A DNA stretch of 64,000 nt from Acidovorax sp. sif1233 (GTDB lineage: Bacteria > Pseudomonadota > Gammaproteobacteria > Burkholderiales > Burkholderiaceae_C), in NCBI RefSeq assembly GCF_019218755.1, contig NZ_JAHUWZ010000001.1:1364001-1428000 (forward strand). The letters are read 5' to 3'. Below are positions 48,641 through 57,680 of this stretch, piece by piece. The notes below the pieces were generated by a model that saw only the letters and a list, made by a program, of their open reading frames with translations, made no database searches and had not been told where the DNA came from. Position 1 is the first letter of the stretch. The number at the start of each line of letters is the position of its first letter. The position numbers and the translations under genes are program-made.

Positions 48641-50179
48641 TCAGGCGGTCTTGTCTTCCGCCCGGCGTCTTGGCAGCTGGCGCTTGATGGACGGCCGCTG
48701 CAGGCGCTGCTTGGGGTCGGCGCCGTCGGGCAGGTCGGTGGCACGCTGCAACTGCAGGTGGGCCACCAGGCCGCCCGTGCTGGAATTGGCCAGCGCGAAG
48801 ATGCCGCCCATGCGCTGCACCGTCTTGTCGACGATGGACAGCCCCAGCCCCGCACCGGCGGCGGCCGTGCGGGCGGAATCCCCCCGGAAGAAGGGTTTGG
48901 TCAGGTTGGACAGCTGCTCGGGCGGCACGCCCGGGCCATGGTCGCGCAGTTTGACCAGCACCCAGTTCTCCCGGCCTTTCGCGACGATGTCCACGCTGGT
49001 GATGCCGGTGTCCTCGGTCTTGCCATAGCGCCGGGCGTTCTCCAGCAGGTTGGAGATCACGCGCGCCAGTTCCACTTCGTCAGCCAGCACGTTCAAGTCT
49101 TCGGGCACCGACATGGTGATCTGGAGTTCGCGGTGGTCCTGCACGGCGTACACGCAGGACGAGACCACCGCATGCAGGTTGACGGGTGTCAGCGTCACGT
49201 GGTCAGGCCGCGCGTAGTCGAGGAACTTGTCGATGGTGGCGTCGAGCTGCACGATGTCGGCCACCATGTGCTCGCGCGCGACTTCATCGTTCACGCTCAT
49301 CTCGGTTTCGAGCCGCAGGCGCGCCAGCGGCGTGCGCAGGTCGTGCGAGATGCCGGCCAGCATCACGGCGCGGTCCTGCTCCAGCTTGGCGAGCTTCTGC
49401 GCCATGCGGTTGAAGCCGATGTTCACCTCGCGGATTTCACTGGTCACCACCTCTTCGTCGAGATGGCTGGCCGCAAAGTCGCCGTCCTTGACGCGGTTGG
49501 CGGCGTACGACAGCTGCTTGAGCGGCCGGTTGATCAGCCGTGCAATGGCCGCGGCGCCTGCCAATGACAGCGCCCCCGCCGTGATCAGCCAGATCAGCCA
49601 GGTGCGGCCGCCCGCCGGGCTGAAGCGCGAGCGGTCCATCAGCAGCCAGTTGGGGTCGCCGTTGATGTTGAAGCCGACCCACAGGCCTGTTTCTCCATTC
49701 ACGTTTTGCGCCACGATGGTGTCGGGGCCCAGGCGCTGGGTGAGCTCGTCGGTCAGGCGGTTGCCCAGGGCCGTGCCCTCCAGCAGTTCGAATTTGTCGC
49801 GCGGCTCGCGCGGCAGGATGCGCACGCCTTCCTGATCGGCCATGGTCTTGATGAGCGACACGCGGGCGATGGCATCGGAGTGCACGAGCGCGGCGCGGCT
49901 CAGGTTCACCAGCGAGGCGATCTGCTGCGCGGTGTGCAGCGTGCGCGGTTCAAACTCCAGCGCTCTCAGTGTCTGCAGCCATGCCAGGATGCTGCCCACC
50001 AGGAGCAGCGCCAGCAGGAAGAAGGTGCGCCAGAAGAGATTGAGGCCCACGCGGGCCCGTTGCTCCCGAGCCTGTCTCAGGGACTCGAGGGGGGCGGGGC
50101 TGGTGGCGTCGGAAGGAGCGGTCACGGACTGCCGGAACGATGGTGATCTCGACCTCGGATGGCCGTCGGATTTGCGCAT
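48641..50179 (-). CDS. EnvZ-like sensor histidine kinase
   Basis: Predicted 512-residue inner-membrane sensor kinase. TM1 is near residues 35-55 (WRTFFLLALLLVGSILAWLQ) and TM2 near 190-210 (WLIWLITAGALSLAGAAAIA), with a periplasmic loop of about 130 residues between. HAMP follows, then the phosphoacceptor GISHDLRTPLARL, N-box LLENARRYG, and G-boxes DHGPGVPPEQL and GLGLSIVDK. It lies 19 bp behind the response-regulator gene. The start at 50179 has no clear ribosome site; a downstream GTG is a possible alternative. Confidence 0.88.
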   Translation of the reverse strand: MRKSDGHPRSRSPSFRQSVTAPSDATSPAPLESLRQAREQRARVGLNLFWRTFFLLALLLVGSILAWLQTLRALEFEPRTLHTAQQIASLVNLSRAALVHSDAIARVSLIKTMADQEGVRILPREPRDKFELLEGTALGNRLTDELTQRLGPDTIVAQNVNGETGLWVGFNINGDPNWLLMDRSRFSPAGGRTWLIWLITAGALSLAGAAAIARLINRPLKQLSYAANRVKDGDFAASHLDEEVVTSEIREVNIGFNRMAQKLAKLEQDRAVMLAGISHDLRTPLARLRLETEMSVNDEVAREHMVADIVQLDATIDKFLDYARPDHVTLTPVNLHAVVSSCVYAVQDHRELQITMSVPEDLNVLADEVELARVISNLLENARRYGKTEDTGITSVDIVAKGRENWVLVKLRDHGPGVPPEQLSNLTKPFFRGDSARTAAAGAGLGLSIVDKTVQRMGGIFALANSSTGGLVAHLQLQRATDLPDGADPKQRLQRPSIKRQLPRRRAEDKTA

Positions 50180-50198
50180 ACAAGAAAGAAGGAAGGGG

Positions 50199-50930
50199 TC
50201 AGCTCGTTCCGTCCGGCACGAAAACGTAGCCCACGCCCCACACGGTCTGGATGTAGCGCGGTGCGGCGGCGTCCACTTCCACCAGCTTGCGCAGGCGCGA
50301 GACTTGCACGTCCAGGCTGCGGTCAAAGGGCTCGAACTCGCGGCCGCGTGCCAGCAAGGCCAGCTTTTCGCGCGACAGCGGCTGGCGCGGGTGGCGTACC
50401 AGGGCCTTGAGCATGGCGAACTCGCCCGTGGTCAGGGGCAGCTCTTCGCCATTGCGCTGCAGTGCGCGGGTGCCCAGGTCGAAGGTAAAGGGGCCGAAGG
50501 TCACGACCTCGTTGTCGCCCGAAGGCGCACCGGGGGCTTCCTGCGCGGGGCGGCGGCGCAGCACGGCGTGGATGCGCGCGAGCAGTTCGCGGGGGTTGAA
50601 CGGTTTGCCCAGGTAGTCGTCGGCGCCCACTTCCAGGCCCACGATGCGGTCCACGTCCTCGCCCTTGGCGGTGAGCATGATGATGGGCGTGCGGTCATTG
50701 GCCGCACGCAGGCGGCGGCAGATGGACAGGCCGTCCTCGCCCGGCATCATCAGGTCGAGCACGATGATGTCCACGGTCTCGCGCAGCAGCAGGCGGTTGA
50801 GTGCCTTGCCGTCTTCGGCGACCATGACTTCAAAGCCTTCCTGGGTGAGGTAGCGGCGCAGCAAATCACGGATTCGTGCATCGTCATCCACCACCAGAAC
50901 TTTGTCGGTGCGATTGGTTGTTGTGGCCAT
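50199..50930 (-). CDS. ompR: OmpR-like response regulator
   Basis: Predicted 243-residue two-domain regulator. The receiver has the acidic pair VVDDDARI, the phosphoacceptor aspartate in IIVLDLMMPG near residue 58, and the lysine in LGKPFNPREL. The C-terminal winged helix is of the OmpR type (TTGEFAMLKALVRHPRQPLS, SRLRKLVEVD, IQTVWGVGYVFVP). With the downstream kinase it forms an EnvZ/OmpR-type system for envelope or osmotic control. The target genes are not shown here. Confidence 0.9.
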   Translation of the reverse strand: MATTTNRTDKVLVVDDDARIRDLLRRYLTQEGFEVMVAEDGKALNRLLLRETVDIIVLDLMMPGEDGLSICRRLRAANDRTPIIMLTAKGEDVDRIVGLEVGADDYLGKPFNPRELLARIHAVLRRRPAQEAPGAPSGDNEVVTFGPFTFDLGTRALQRNGEELPLTTGEFAMLKALVRHPRQPLSREKLALLARGREFEPFDRSLDVQVSRLRKLVEVDAAAPRYIQTVWGVGYVFVPDGTS

Positions 50931-51147
50931 CTTGATCCCAAGTCCAATTTGTAACAGAGCCGATTCTGACCACTTGGAACGCCGAAGTTCGGGTTTTGGC
51001 CTTGGGTTTGACCAACTGTTACAAGTTTTGCCCAGCTTCGCACAGTGCGCAGCGGGGCTTCATCACGGGCGGGATGCCACGCGGTTATCGTGGTGCCCCG
51101 CGCTGCCCAACGAAGGGCGGCGCTTTGATGCCAAGGATGTTTCCGCC

Positions 51148-51864
51148 ATGAAGATGACTACCAAAATGATAGCTGCAGGCGCTTTTCTGGCTTGCGCTGG
51201 AGCCGCATTTGCTCAGAATGCACCTGCGGCAGAGCCGCGCAATGTGGTGCAGCTGTCAGCCACGGGCACGGTCGAAGTGCAGCAGGATCTGCTGGTGCTC
51301 AGCCTCGCCACCAGCAAGGAGGCCGCGGATGCCGCCACCGTGCAGGCGCAGCTCAAGCAGGCGCTCGACACGGCGCTGGCCGAAGCCAAGCGCAATGCCC
51401 AGCCCGGCCAGCTGGATGTGCGCACGGGCCCGTTCGGCCTTTTCCCGCGCTACAACAAGGACGGCAAGATCAATGGCTGGCAGGGCCGCGCGGAACTGGT
51501 GCTGGAAGGCCGCGATTTCGCCCGCATCACCACCACGGCGGGCAAGATCCAGACCATGGCCATCCACCAGGTCGCGTTCGGCCTGTCGCGCGAGGCGCGT
51601 GCCAAGGTGGAGGATGAGGCCCAGACCCAGGCCATCGAGCAGTTCAAGGCCCGCGCGGCCGAGCTGGCCAAGGGGTTTGGCTTCAGCAACTACAGCCTGC
51701 GCGAGGTGGCGGTGAACAGCAATGAGATGGCGCCCGGTCCCCGCCCACGCGTGATGGCCGCCGAGGCCAAGATGGGCGGGGCCTATGCGGACTCCGCCGT
51801 CCCGGTGGAAGCGGGCAAGGCCCAGGTGGTCGTCAACGTGTCGGGCTCGGTGCAGATGCGTTGA
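51148..51864 (+). CDS. SIMPL (DUF541) domain exported protein
   Basis: Predicted 238-residue periplasmic protein of the SIMPL/DUF541 family; members have been tied to oxidative stress resistance and signalling but no enzyme activity is agreed. The mature part has QLSATGTVEVQQDLLVLSLA, YNKDGKINGWQGRAELVLEG, and the ending VVVNVSGSVQMR typical of the family. The signal peptide (KMIAAGAFLACAGAAFAQ) coincides with a copy of the dispersed palindrome. ATG 51148 is chosen as the only start giving a signal peptide. Confidence 0.87.
   Translation: MKMTTKMIAAGAFLACAGAAFAQNAPAAEPRNVVQLSATGTVEVQQDLLVLSLATSKEAADAATVQAQLKQALDTALAEAKRNAQPGQLDVRTGPFGLFPRYNKDGKINGWQGRAELVLEGRDFARITTTAGKIQTMAIHQVAFGLSREARAKVEDEAQTQAIEQFKARAAELAKGFGFSNYSLREVAVNSNEMAPGPRPRVMAAEAKMGGAYADSAVPVEAGKAQVVVNVSGSVQMR
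51161..51211. repeat. Dispersed palindromic repeat, copy H (inside the SIMPL signal peptide)
   Basis: It reads AAAATGATAGCTGCAGGCGC, TTTTCTGG, then CTTGCGCTGGAGCCGCATTT, aligning to the family over its whole length. It encodes residues 5-22 of the SIMPL protein, that is, most of the signal peptide. The central palindrome is degraded compared with copy A (GGCGCTT against CTTGCGCT). Confidence 0.65.
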
Positions 51865-52019
51865 GACCGGCCGGCCCGGCCACAGCGCCAAGGCTGAAAG
51901 TCAAATCCCGCACTGAAAGTGCCGTCTGTTCTGGGCTGAGCAGCGGCACCTGCTGTTGAAAATGGAGCATCTGCCGGGAGCATGTGGCGGCGGCCCCGTG
52001 CCCCCGGGGGCCCAGCCCC

Positions 52020-52802
52020 TTACTGCGCCGCCCAGCCGCCGTCCATGTTCCAGGCCACCCCGCGCACGTTGTTGGCGGCGGGGGAGCAGAAGAACACGGC
52101 CAGCTCGCCCAGTTCTTCCGGCGTGGTGAACTGCATGGAGGGCTCCTTTTCGCCCAGCAGCAGCTTCTTGGCGTCCTCGTTGGACAGGCCATGTTCCGCT
52201 GCCTTGGCATCCACCTGCTTTTGCACCAGGGGCGTCAGCACCCAGCCGGGGCAGATGGCATTGCAGGTCACGCCGGTGGTGGCATTCTCCAGCGCGGTCA
52301 CCTTGGTCAGGCCCACGATGCCGTGCTTGGCTGCCACGTAGGCGGCCTTCTGTGCCGAGCCCACCAGGCCGTGCACCGATGCCACATTGATGATGCGGCC
52401 CCAGTTGGCGCCCTTCATGGCGGGCAGCGCCAGGCGCGAGGTGTGAAAGGCGCTCGTGAGGTTGATGGCGATCACCGCGTCCCAGCGTTCCACGGGGAAG
52501 TCTTCCACGTTGGCCACATGCTGTATGCCGGCGTTGTTCACGAGGATGTCCACGCGCCCGAACTGCGCGGTGCTGTACTTCATCATGTCTTCGATGTCGG
52601 CCACACGGCTCATGTCGGCGCCGTGGTAGGCCACCTGGACACCTGCGGCCTCGCCAGCGGCCAGCACCTCGGCGCGCGGGCCTTCCACGTCTCCGAAGCC
52701 ATTGAGCACGATGTTGGCGCCTTGGCGGGCCAGTGCCTTTGCGATTCCAAGACCAATGCCACTGGTCGAGCCGGTGACGAGGGCGGTTTTGCCTTTCAGC
52801 AT
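52020..52802 (-). CDS. bdhA: 3-hydroxybutyrate dehydrogenase
   Basis: Predicted 260-residue short-chain dehydrogenase oxidising D-3-hydroxybutyrate to acetoacetate during polyhydroxybutyrate use. The cofactor motif is TGSTSGIGLGIAKAL near residue 9, NNAGIQHV follows, and the catalytic serine, tyrosine and lysine are in NVASVHGLVGS and AAYVAAKHG. The family-specific QKQVDAKAAEHGL loop and ending WNMDGGWAAQ are present. It is divergent from the hydrolase gene. Confidence 0.92.
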   Translation of the reverse strand: MLKGKTALVTGSTSGIGLGIAKALARQGANIVLNGFGDVEGPRAEVLAAGEAAGVQVAYHGADMSRVADIEDMMKYSTAQFGRVDILVNNAGIQHVANVEDFPVERWDAVIAINLTSAFHTSRLALPAMKGANWGRIINVASVHGLVGSAQKAAYVAAKHGIVGLTKVTALENATTGVTCNAICPGWVLTPLVQKQVDAKAAEHGLSNEDAKKLLLGEKEPSMQFTTPEELGELAVFFCSPAANNVRGVAWNMDGGWAAQ

Positions 52803-53030
52803 GAGAGTCTCTCCGAATGAATTACGATGAACGCAAGGGAAGGGCGGCACGGATTGCGTGGCACGCGGCCACCCGGATCAGGATGGATGCAGGGCGCAAA
52901 TCGCAGCGACAGCCACGGCGGTCGGGGATTTGCAGCGCGGCAGACACCCGGGACTGCGGATGGACGCAGTGCGGCGATCCGTGCCGACCTTCCCGGCATT
53001 ATCAAGCGCTGCCCCTCGATTCCGCTCCCC

Positions 53031-53990
53031 ATGATTGAACCTACGCTGAACTACGTACTGTGCCCTGGCCCCGCGGCCACCGGGGTGTCTTCTGGTAACG
53101 CCTCCGTTGCCGAGTCTCGCCACCGCATGGCGTACTGGGAGTGGAATGCCACGGGCAATCCAGCACATCCGCACGTGGTGCTCTGCGTGCACGGCCTCTC
53201 GCGCCAGGGGCGGGACTTCGACACCCTCGCGCGTGCGCTGAGCGCGCATGCCCGCGTCGTCTGTCCTGATGTGGTCGGGCGGGGCCAGAGCGACTGGCTG
53301 GCCGATCCCATGGGCTACCAGATCCCCCAGTACGCGGCCGACATGCTCGCGCTGGTGGACCAGTTGCAGGCGCAGGGCCCCATCGCCACGCTCGACTGGG
53401 TGGGCACCAGCATGGGAGGGCTCATCGGCATGGGCGTCGCGGGGCAGCCAGGGCTGCCGCTGCCCGTGCCCGTGCGGCGCCTGGTGCTCAACGACGTGGG
53501 GCCGGTCATCCAGTGGGAAGCCCTGCAGCGCATCGGGCTCTATCTGGGACAGCTGGCACGGTTCGAGTCGCTGCAGCAGGCGGCGGATGCCATGTGGGCC
53601 ATTTCGACGAGCTTTGGCCCGCACACGCCGCAACAGTGGCTGGAACTTTCGCGTCACATGGTGCGCACGCTGCCGGAGGGCGGCATCACACTGCACTACG
53701 ACCCTGCCATCGCGGTGCCGTTTCGGGCATTGACGCAGGAGTCCGCCGCGGCGGGGGAGGCCATGCTCTGGCAGCTGTATGACCATATCGCCGCGCGCAC
53801 GCTGCTGCTGCGCGGTGCGCAATCGGATCTGCTGTCCCGCGAAACCGCGCAGGCCATGGCGCAGCGAGGCCCCCGTGCGCGCTTGGTGGAGTTCGAAGGC
53901 GTGGGGCATGCGCCCACGCTGGTGGCGGCCGACCAGGTCGCTGCAGTCACCGGTTTCCTGCTGGCGGCGGAAGGTGCTTCGGCCGGATGA
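53031..53990 (+). CDS. Alpha/beta hydrolase
   Basis: Predicted 319-residue esterase or thioesterase-like hydrolase. The oxyanion loop is VHGLSRQGRD near residue 54, the nucleophile elbow GTSMGG near 124, and the catalytic histidine in VGHAPTLV near 301. Its stop overlaps the ATG of relA by 4 bp, so the two are translationally coupled. The substrate is unknown. The N-terminal 30 residues are not typical and a shorter start is possible. Confidence 0.85.
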   Translation: MIEPTLNYVLCPGPAATGVSSGNASVAESRHRMAYWEWNATGNPAHPHVVLCVHGLSRQGRDFDTLARALSAHARVVCPDVVGRGQSDWLADPMGYQIPQYAADMLALVDQLQAQGPIATLDWVGTSMGGLIGMGVAGQPGLPLPVPVRRLVLNDVGPVIQWEALQRIGLYLGQLARFESLQQAADAMWAISTSFGPHTPQQWLELSRHMVRTLPEGGITLHYDPAIAVPFRALTQESAAAGEAMLWQLYDHIAARTLLLRGAQSDLLSRETAQAMAQRGPRARLVEFEGVGHAPTLVAADQVAAVTGFLLAAEGASAG

Positions 53991-56197
53991 AAACCTACCC
54001 TCCCGCACAGGCGTCCCTCGCCCCCCAGGCCGAGGTTCTCCCCCAGCTCATTGCAGCCACTGCGCACACGCTGCCCGAGCAGGTCAACGCGCTGGCCCGC
54101 GCCCGCGCCTTCGCCGAGCCCCTGATGGCGGGCGAGACCCTGGACTCGGGCGAAAACACGCTGGCCCATGCCGATGCCGTGGCCGCCATCCTCAAGGGAA
54201 TAGGCGGCTCCGAGGCCATGCAGGCGGCCAGCTACCTGGTGCACGCATGCATTCACCTCAACAAGCCCGAAGAGGTCATTGCCAAGGCCTTTGGCGAGAA
54301 CTTCGCGGCGCTTGCGGTGGAGACCACCAAGCTCATGCGCGTGCAGCAGCAGGCCCGCGCCGCCGAGCACCTGGACGACCCCGCCATCCAGACGGAGAAC
54401 GTGCGCAAGATGCTGCTCGCGTTCTCGCGCGACCTGCGCGTGGTGATGCTGCGCCTGGCCTCGCGCCTGCAGACGCTGCGCTTTCATGCGTCCGCCAAGC
54501 GCCCCGTGTCGCCCAGCCTGGCGCGCGAATCGCTGCAGGTATTCGCGCCGTTGGCCAATCGCCTGGGCATCTGGCAGGTCAAGTGGGAGCTGGAGGACCT
54601 GTCCTTTCGTTTCCTGGAGCCCGACACCTACAAGGAAGTGGCGCGCCTGCTCGACGAAAAACGCGGCGAGCGCGAGGTGTACATGGAGCAGCTGCGCGCG
54701 CGGCTCGAAGCTGACCTGCGCGCGCGCAGCATCAGCGCCAGCGTGCAGGGGCGCCCCAAGCACATCTACAGCATCGTCAAGAAGATGCGCGGCAAGTCGC
54801 TCAACTTCGACCAGGTGTTCGACATCCGTGCGCTGCGGGTTGTCGTGCCCACGGTAAAGGATTGCTACGCCGCCCTGAGCTGGGTGCACGAGCAGTTCAA
54901 GCCCATCGTGGAGGAGTTTGACGACTACATCGCCAAGCCCAAGCCCAACGGCTACCAGTCGCTGCACACCATCGTGCGCGACGACCACGGCAAGCCCATC
55001 GAAATCCAGATCCGAACCCAGGCCATGCATGACCATGCCGAACACGGCGTGGCCGCCCATTGGGCCTACAAGGAGGCGGGGAGCAAGGGCTATGCGGGGG
55101 TTTCTGCCTCGGGCGAATACGACGCCAAGATCGCGGTGCTGCGCCAGCTGCTGGCATGGGAGCGCGACCTCTCGGGTGCTGTACCCAATCGGGGGCTGTT
55201 CGAGGACCGCATCTACGTGCTGACGCCCGATGCCGCCGTGGTGGAGTTGCCGCAGGGCGCCACGCCCGTGGACTTCGCATATGCCGTGCACACCAGCCTC
55301 GGGCACCGCTGCCGGGGGGCCCGGGTGGACGGCGCCATGGTGCCACTCAACACCCCGCTGCAAAACGGGCAGACCGTGGAGATATCGACTGTCAAGGAGG
55401 GCCGCCCCTCGCGCGACTGGCTCAATGCCGAGCTGGGCTACCTCACCAGCCATCGCGCCAAGGCCAAGGTGCGTGCCTGGTTCAACGCCCAGGCGACACA
55501 CGAAACCGTGGCGCGGGGCCGCGAGGCGGTCGAGAAGCTGCTCCAGCGCGAGGGCAAGACCGCCGTCAAGCTGGACGACCTTGCGGTGCAGCTGGGTTTC
55601 AAGTCTGCCGACGCCTTGTTTGAGGTGGTGGGCAAGGACGAGTTCTCGCTGCGCAACATCGAAACGGTGCTGCGACCGCCCGAGCCTGTGATGCAGCCGG
55701 ATGACTACCTGCTGCTCAAGAAGGCCCGCACGAATGCCGCTCCGAAGGGCGGCGTACTGGTCGTCGGCATCGACTCGCTGATGACCCAGCTGGCCAAGTG
55801 CTGCAAGCCGGCACCGCCCGATTTGATTCGCGGCTTCGTGACGCGCGGCAAGGGGGTCAGCGTGCACCGGGCCGATTGCAGCAACTTTCGCGAGATGGCC
55901 GCGCGCAGCATCGAGCGTGTCATCGAGGTGGAATGGGGCGCGCCAAAGTCAGCGGCGGTTGCAGCCGTGTATCCCGTCGATGTAGCCGTGGAAGCCGCCG
56001 ACCGCCAGGGCCTGTTGCGCGACATCTCTGAAGTCTTTGCCCGGGAAAAAACCAATGTGATCGGCGTACAGACCCAGTCGGTGAAAGGCACTGCGTGGAT
56101 GACCTTCACGGTGGAGGTCGCCGATTCAGGCCGCCTCAACAAGGTCCTCGGCATCGTGGCCAGCGTGCCGGGCGTGCGCTCGGCACGCCGCCGCTGA
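53987..56197 (+). CDS. relA: (p)ppGpp synthetase RelA
   Basis: Predicted 736-residue stringent-response enzyme. In the N-terminal hydrolase-like domain the HD pair is lost: where bifunctional proteins have LLHDVVED, this has LVHACIHL near residue 83, so it should be synthetase-only. The synthetase domain has GRPKHIYSIVKKM, DIRALRVVVP and KPKPNGYQSLHTIVRD near 324. TGS begins RIYVLTPDAAVVELPQGATP, and the C-terminal ACT domain is present. A SpoT-type partner must lie elsewhere. Confidence 0.92.
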   Translation: MKTYPPAQASLAPQAEVLPQLIAATAHTLPEQVNALARARAFAEPLMAGETLDSGENTLAHADAVAAILKGIGGSEAMQAASYLVHACIHLNKPEEVIAKAFGENFAALAVETTKLMRVQQQARAAEHLDDPAIQTENVRKMLLAFSRDLRVVMLRLASRLQTLRFHASAKRPVSPSLARESLQVFAPLANRLGIWQVKWELEDLSFRFLEPDTYKEVARLLDEKRGEREVYMEQLRARLEADLRARSISASVQGRPKHIYSIVKKMRGKSLNFDQVFDIRALRVVVPTVKDCYAALSWVHEQFKPIVEEFDDYIAKPKPNGYQSLHTIVRDDHGKPIEIQIRTQAMHDHAEHGVAAHWAYKEAGSKGYAGVSASGEYDAKIAVLRQLLAWERDLSGAVPNRGLFEDRIYVLTPDAAVVELPQGATPVDFAYAVHTSLGHRCRGARVDGAMVPLNTPLQNGQTVEISTVKEGRPSRDWLNAELGYLTSHRAKAKVRAWFNAQATHETVARGREAVEKLLQREGKTAVKLDDLAVQLGFKSADALFEVVGKDEFSLRNIETVLRPPEPVMQPDDYLLLKKARTNAAPKGGVLVVGIDSLMTQLAKCCKPAPPDLIRGFVTRGKGVSVHRADCSNFREMAARSIERVIEVEWGAPKSAAVAAVYPVDVAVEAADRQGLLRDISEVFAREKTNVIGVQTQSVKGTAWMTFTVEVADSGRLNKVLGIVASVPGVRSARRR

Positions 56198-56260
56198 GCG
56201 GCTTGCAGGACAGGCATGCAAAGGGCGCCAGTGAGTTCCATGCGAAGTGTTGCCTGTTTT

Positions 56261-56291
56261 TTGGCAAGCCCCTCATTTTTATGGCTATAAT
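56261..56291 (+). promoter_or_regulatory. Putative tRNA promoter
   Basis: A TTGGCA at 56261-56266 and a perfect TATAAT at 56286-56291 precede the tRNA by 18 bp. The 19-base spacing between them is on the long side. The position suits a stable RNA gene. Confidence 0.5.
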
Positions 56292-56309
56292 CGTGGTCTA
56301 AACAACGAC

Positions 56310-56386
56310 AGGCGCGTAGCTCAGCTGGTTAGAGCACCACCTTGACATGGTGGGGGTCGTTGGTTCGAGTCCAATCGCGCCTACCA
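56310..56386 (+). tRNA. tRNA-Val (anticodon GAC)
   Basis: The 77-base sequence folds as a cloverleaf: acceptor arms AGGCGCG and CGCGCCT, D-arm GCTCAGCTGGTTAGAGC, anticodon loop CTTGACATG with GAC at 56344-56346, T-arm GTTGGTTCGAGTCCAAT, and encoded ACCA end. GAC reads GUC valine codons. No duplicated tRNA 3' end marking an integrated element is seen downstream. Confidence 0.96.
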
Positions 56387-56853
56387 AGTTTCCTTCTGAA
56401 GTGAACCAGACTTCGGGTTTTCGGGATTCTTGAGGACCCTGTTTTTTGGGGTTCCTGATCAAATTAAGCCGCCCCCACTGGGCGGCTTTTTTGTTTCTGC
56501 GCAACGTCCAGCTTTGCCCTGTCTGTCCTGGCCCCAGGCCGTTGACCCATTCCGCATGGCGGTTGAAAGGCAACTGGGCAATCCCGCGGCCTGTCTGTGG
56601 GGCGACGGGTGAGTGGCTCGGCCCGCGCCACAATCACTCGTGATCGCATATGTGCAATGCTCCACAGGCGCTTGCCACGGAGGCATCCATATAAGAAGGG
56701 TGATTGATGTCGTGGCTCATGGCGCCTTGTGGCGAGATTTGGCGACTGGGGCACACCTATCGGCGGGTGGCTGCACGCAGATTGGCGTTTGTCTGACACG
56801 GCGAGATGTTTCGCCGCGTTAACTTGGGGGCTCCAGAGAGAAGGGTCACCACC
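56387..56853. other. Intergenic region after tRNA-Val
   Basis: This 467-bp gap contains one clear intrinsic terminator (56466-56492) and some AT-rich runs (56640-56710). I find no gene with a ribosome site and family resemblance. Confidence 0.5.
56466..56492 (+). terminator. Intrinsic terminator downstream of tRNA-Val
   Basis: AAGCCGCCC pairs with GGGCGGCTT around a 5-base loop and is followed by a run of T residues. It lies 80 bp after the tRNA and probably ends its transcript. Confidence 0.85.
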
Positions 56854-57006
56854 ATGAACACACCAGCCAATTCTTCCCGCATGCAACACGTTCTCGTGGA
56901 TACGGATCCAGAACTGGGCATGTACGACACCCGCGTCTTCTGGCTTGCCGCAGTGGTTGCCACGGTGGCGGTGCTGGCGGTGGCGTATTTCAAGATGGGC
57001 TATTGA
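56854..57006 (+). CDS. Small single-pass membrane protein
   Basis: A 50-residue frame whose C-terminal half is one hydrophobic helix (VFWLAAVVATVAVLAVAYFK) after a polar N-terminus (MNTPANSSRMQHVLVDTDPE). An AGAAGGG lies 14 bases before the ATG, a long spacing. No family is recognised. Confidence 0.48.
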   Translation: MNTPANSSRMQHVLVDTDPELGMYDTRVFWLAAVVATVAVLAVAYFKMGY

Positions 57007-57348
57007 ATCGTTCGATGCCGCCATCGCCTGGGCCGGCGTTCCCGTCTCCCATCAACCGCACCGCCAAGCGCGGTGCTTCATCGCGCTGGTGCTATCTCTT
57101 GAGTGCAAGCGGCACCGCTGGTCTTGATTCTTGACGTATCCCTGTATACCAGCAGCCTGCACGGCGCATGACATGGCTGGCACTTTGCGCCCACCAAAGG
57201 CCGCGTGGCCCATCTCTGCCGCAGCCCTCCGCGACCCTGATCGCGCGGCCATCCTGAGTGGCAAGAAACTTCATCCCCTCCCCTTCGAAGCACCGGCGCC
57301 ACGCGGTGCGGGCCGACCTGAGCTGCTACCGCCGAAGCCGCCCGCCAG
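57007..57348. other. Intergenic region without recognised gene
   Basis: The 342 bp hold a few short open frames. One on the minus strand (57092-57274) has a G-rich stretch ahead of its ATG, but its product has no recognisable features. I do not call it a gene. Confidence 0.4.
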
Positions 57349-57498
57349 CTAGAAGTGGGGCGGCGGGTCTTGCACCGGGGGTGTGCCTGGCTGCGCTGGC
57401 GGATCGACCTGGGGTGGCTCGGGCGTCCAGGGGGGCGGGGTGTCCACGGGAGGGAAGGGGGGTACGGGGGAGGGGGCGGGTACGTGGGTGTGAAGCAT
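57349..57498 (-). CDS. Proline-rich microprotein
   Basis: A 49-residue frame with AAAGGAAAG well placed before ATG 57498. More than a third of the residues are proline (VPAPSPVPPSLPVDTPPPW, then PPQVDPPAQPGTPPVQDPPP), with no charge clusters or membrane helix. It is likely disordered. Short proline-rich proteins occur in related bacteria, but no function is known. Confidence 0.55.
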   Translation of the reverse strand: MLHTHVPAPSPVPPFPPVDTPPPWTPEPPQVDPPAQPGTPPVQDPPPHF

Positions 57499-57680
57499 CG
57501 CGGTCTTTCCTTTCGAGTGGACCTGGGCAATGGCCTCACGTTATCGCCTTCCCGTGGCGCTTTGTGCCAGCCAACACGCCGACCCGGCCTCAGCCTCGTG
57601 CGATAGGCCCGGGCAGGGGCCGTTACGTCTCGACAGGCAAGTTGCTTGCGTTGTCAGCGCGTAACGCCGATAGGGGCCTA

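Noticed and set aside
53696..55867. 723-codon minus-strand open frame opposite relA
   Set aside because: It is antisense to relA, whose synthetase, TGS and ACT motifs are intact; no domain is seen in the opposite product.
56310..56853. tRNA-Val as an integration site for a genomic island
   Set aside because: No repeat of the tRNA 3' end, integrase gene or phage-like gene is seen downstream.
57092..57274. 60-codon minus-strand frame with a G-rich sequence before its ATG
   Set aside because: The product has no recognisable feature and the region shows no other sign of coding; the G-rich run is common in this genome.
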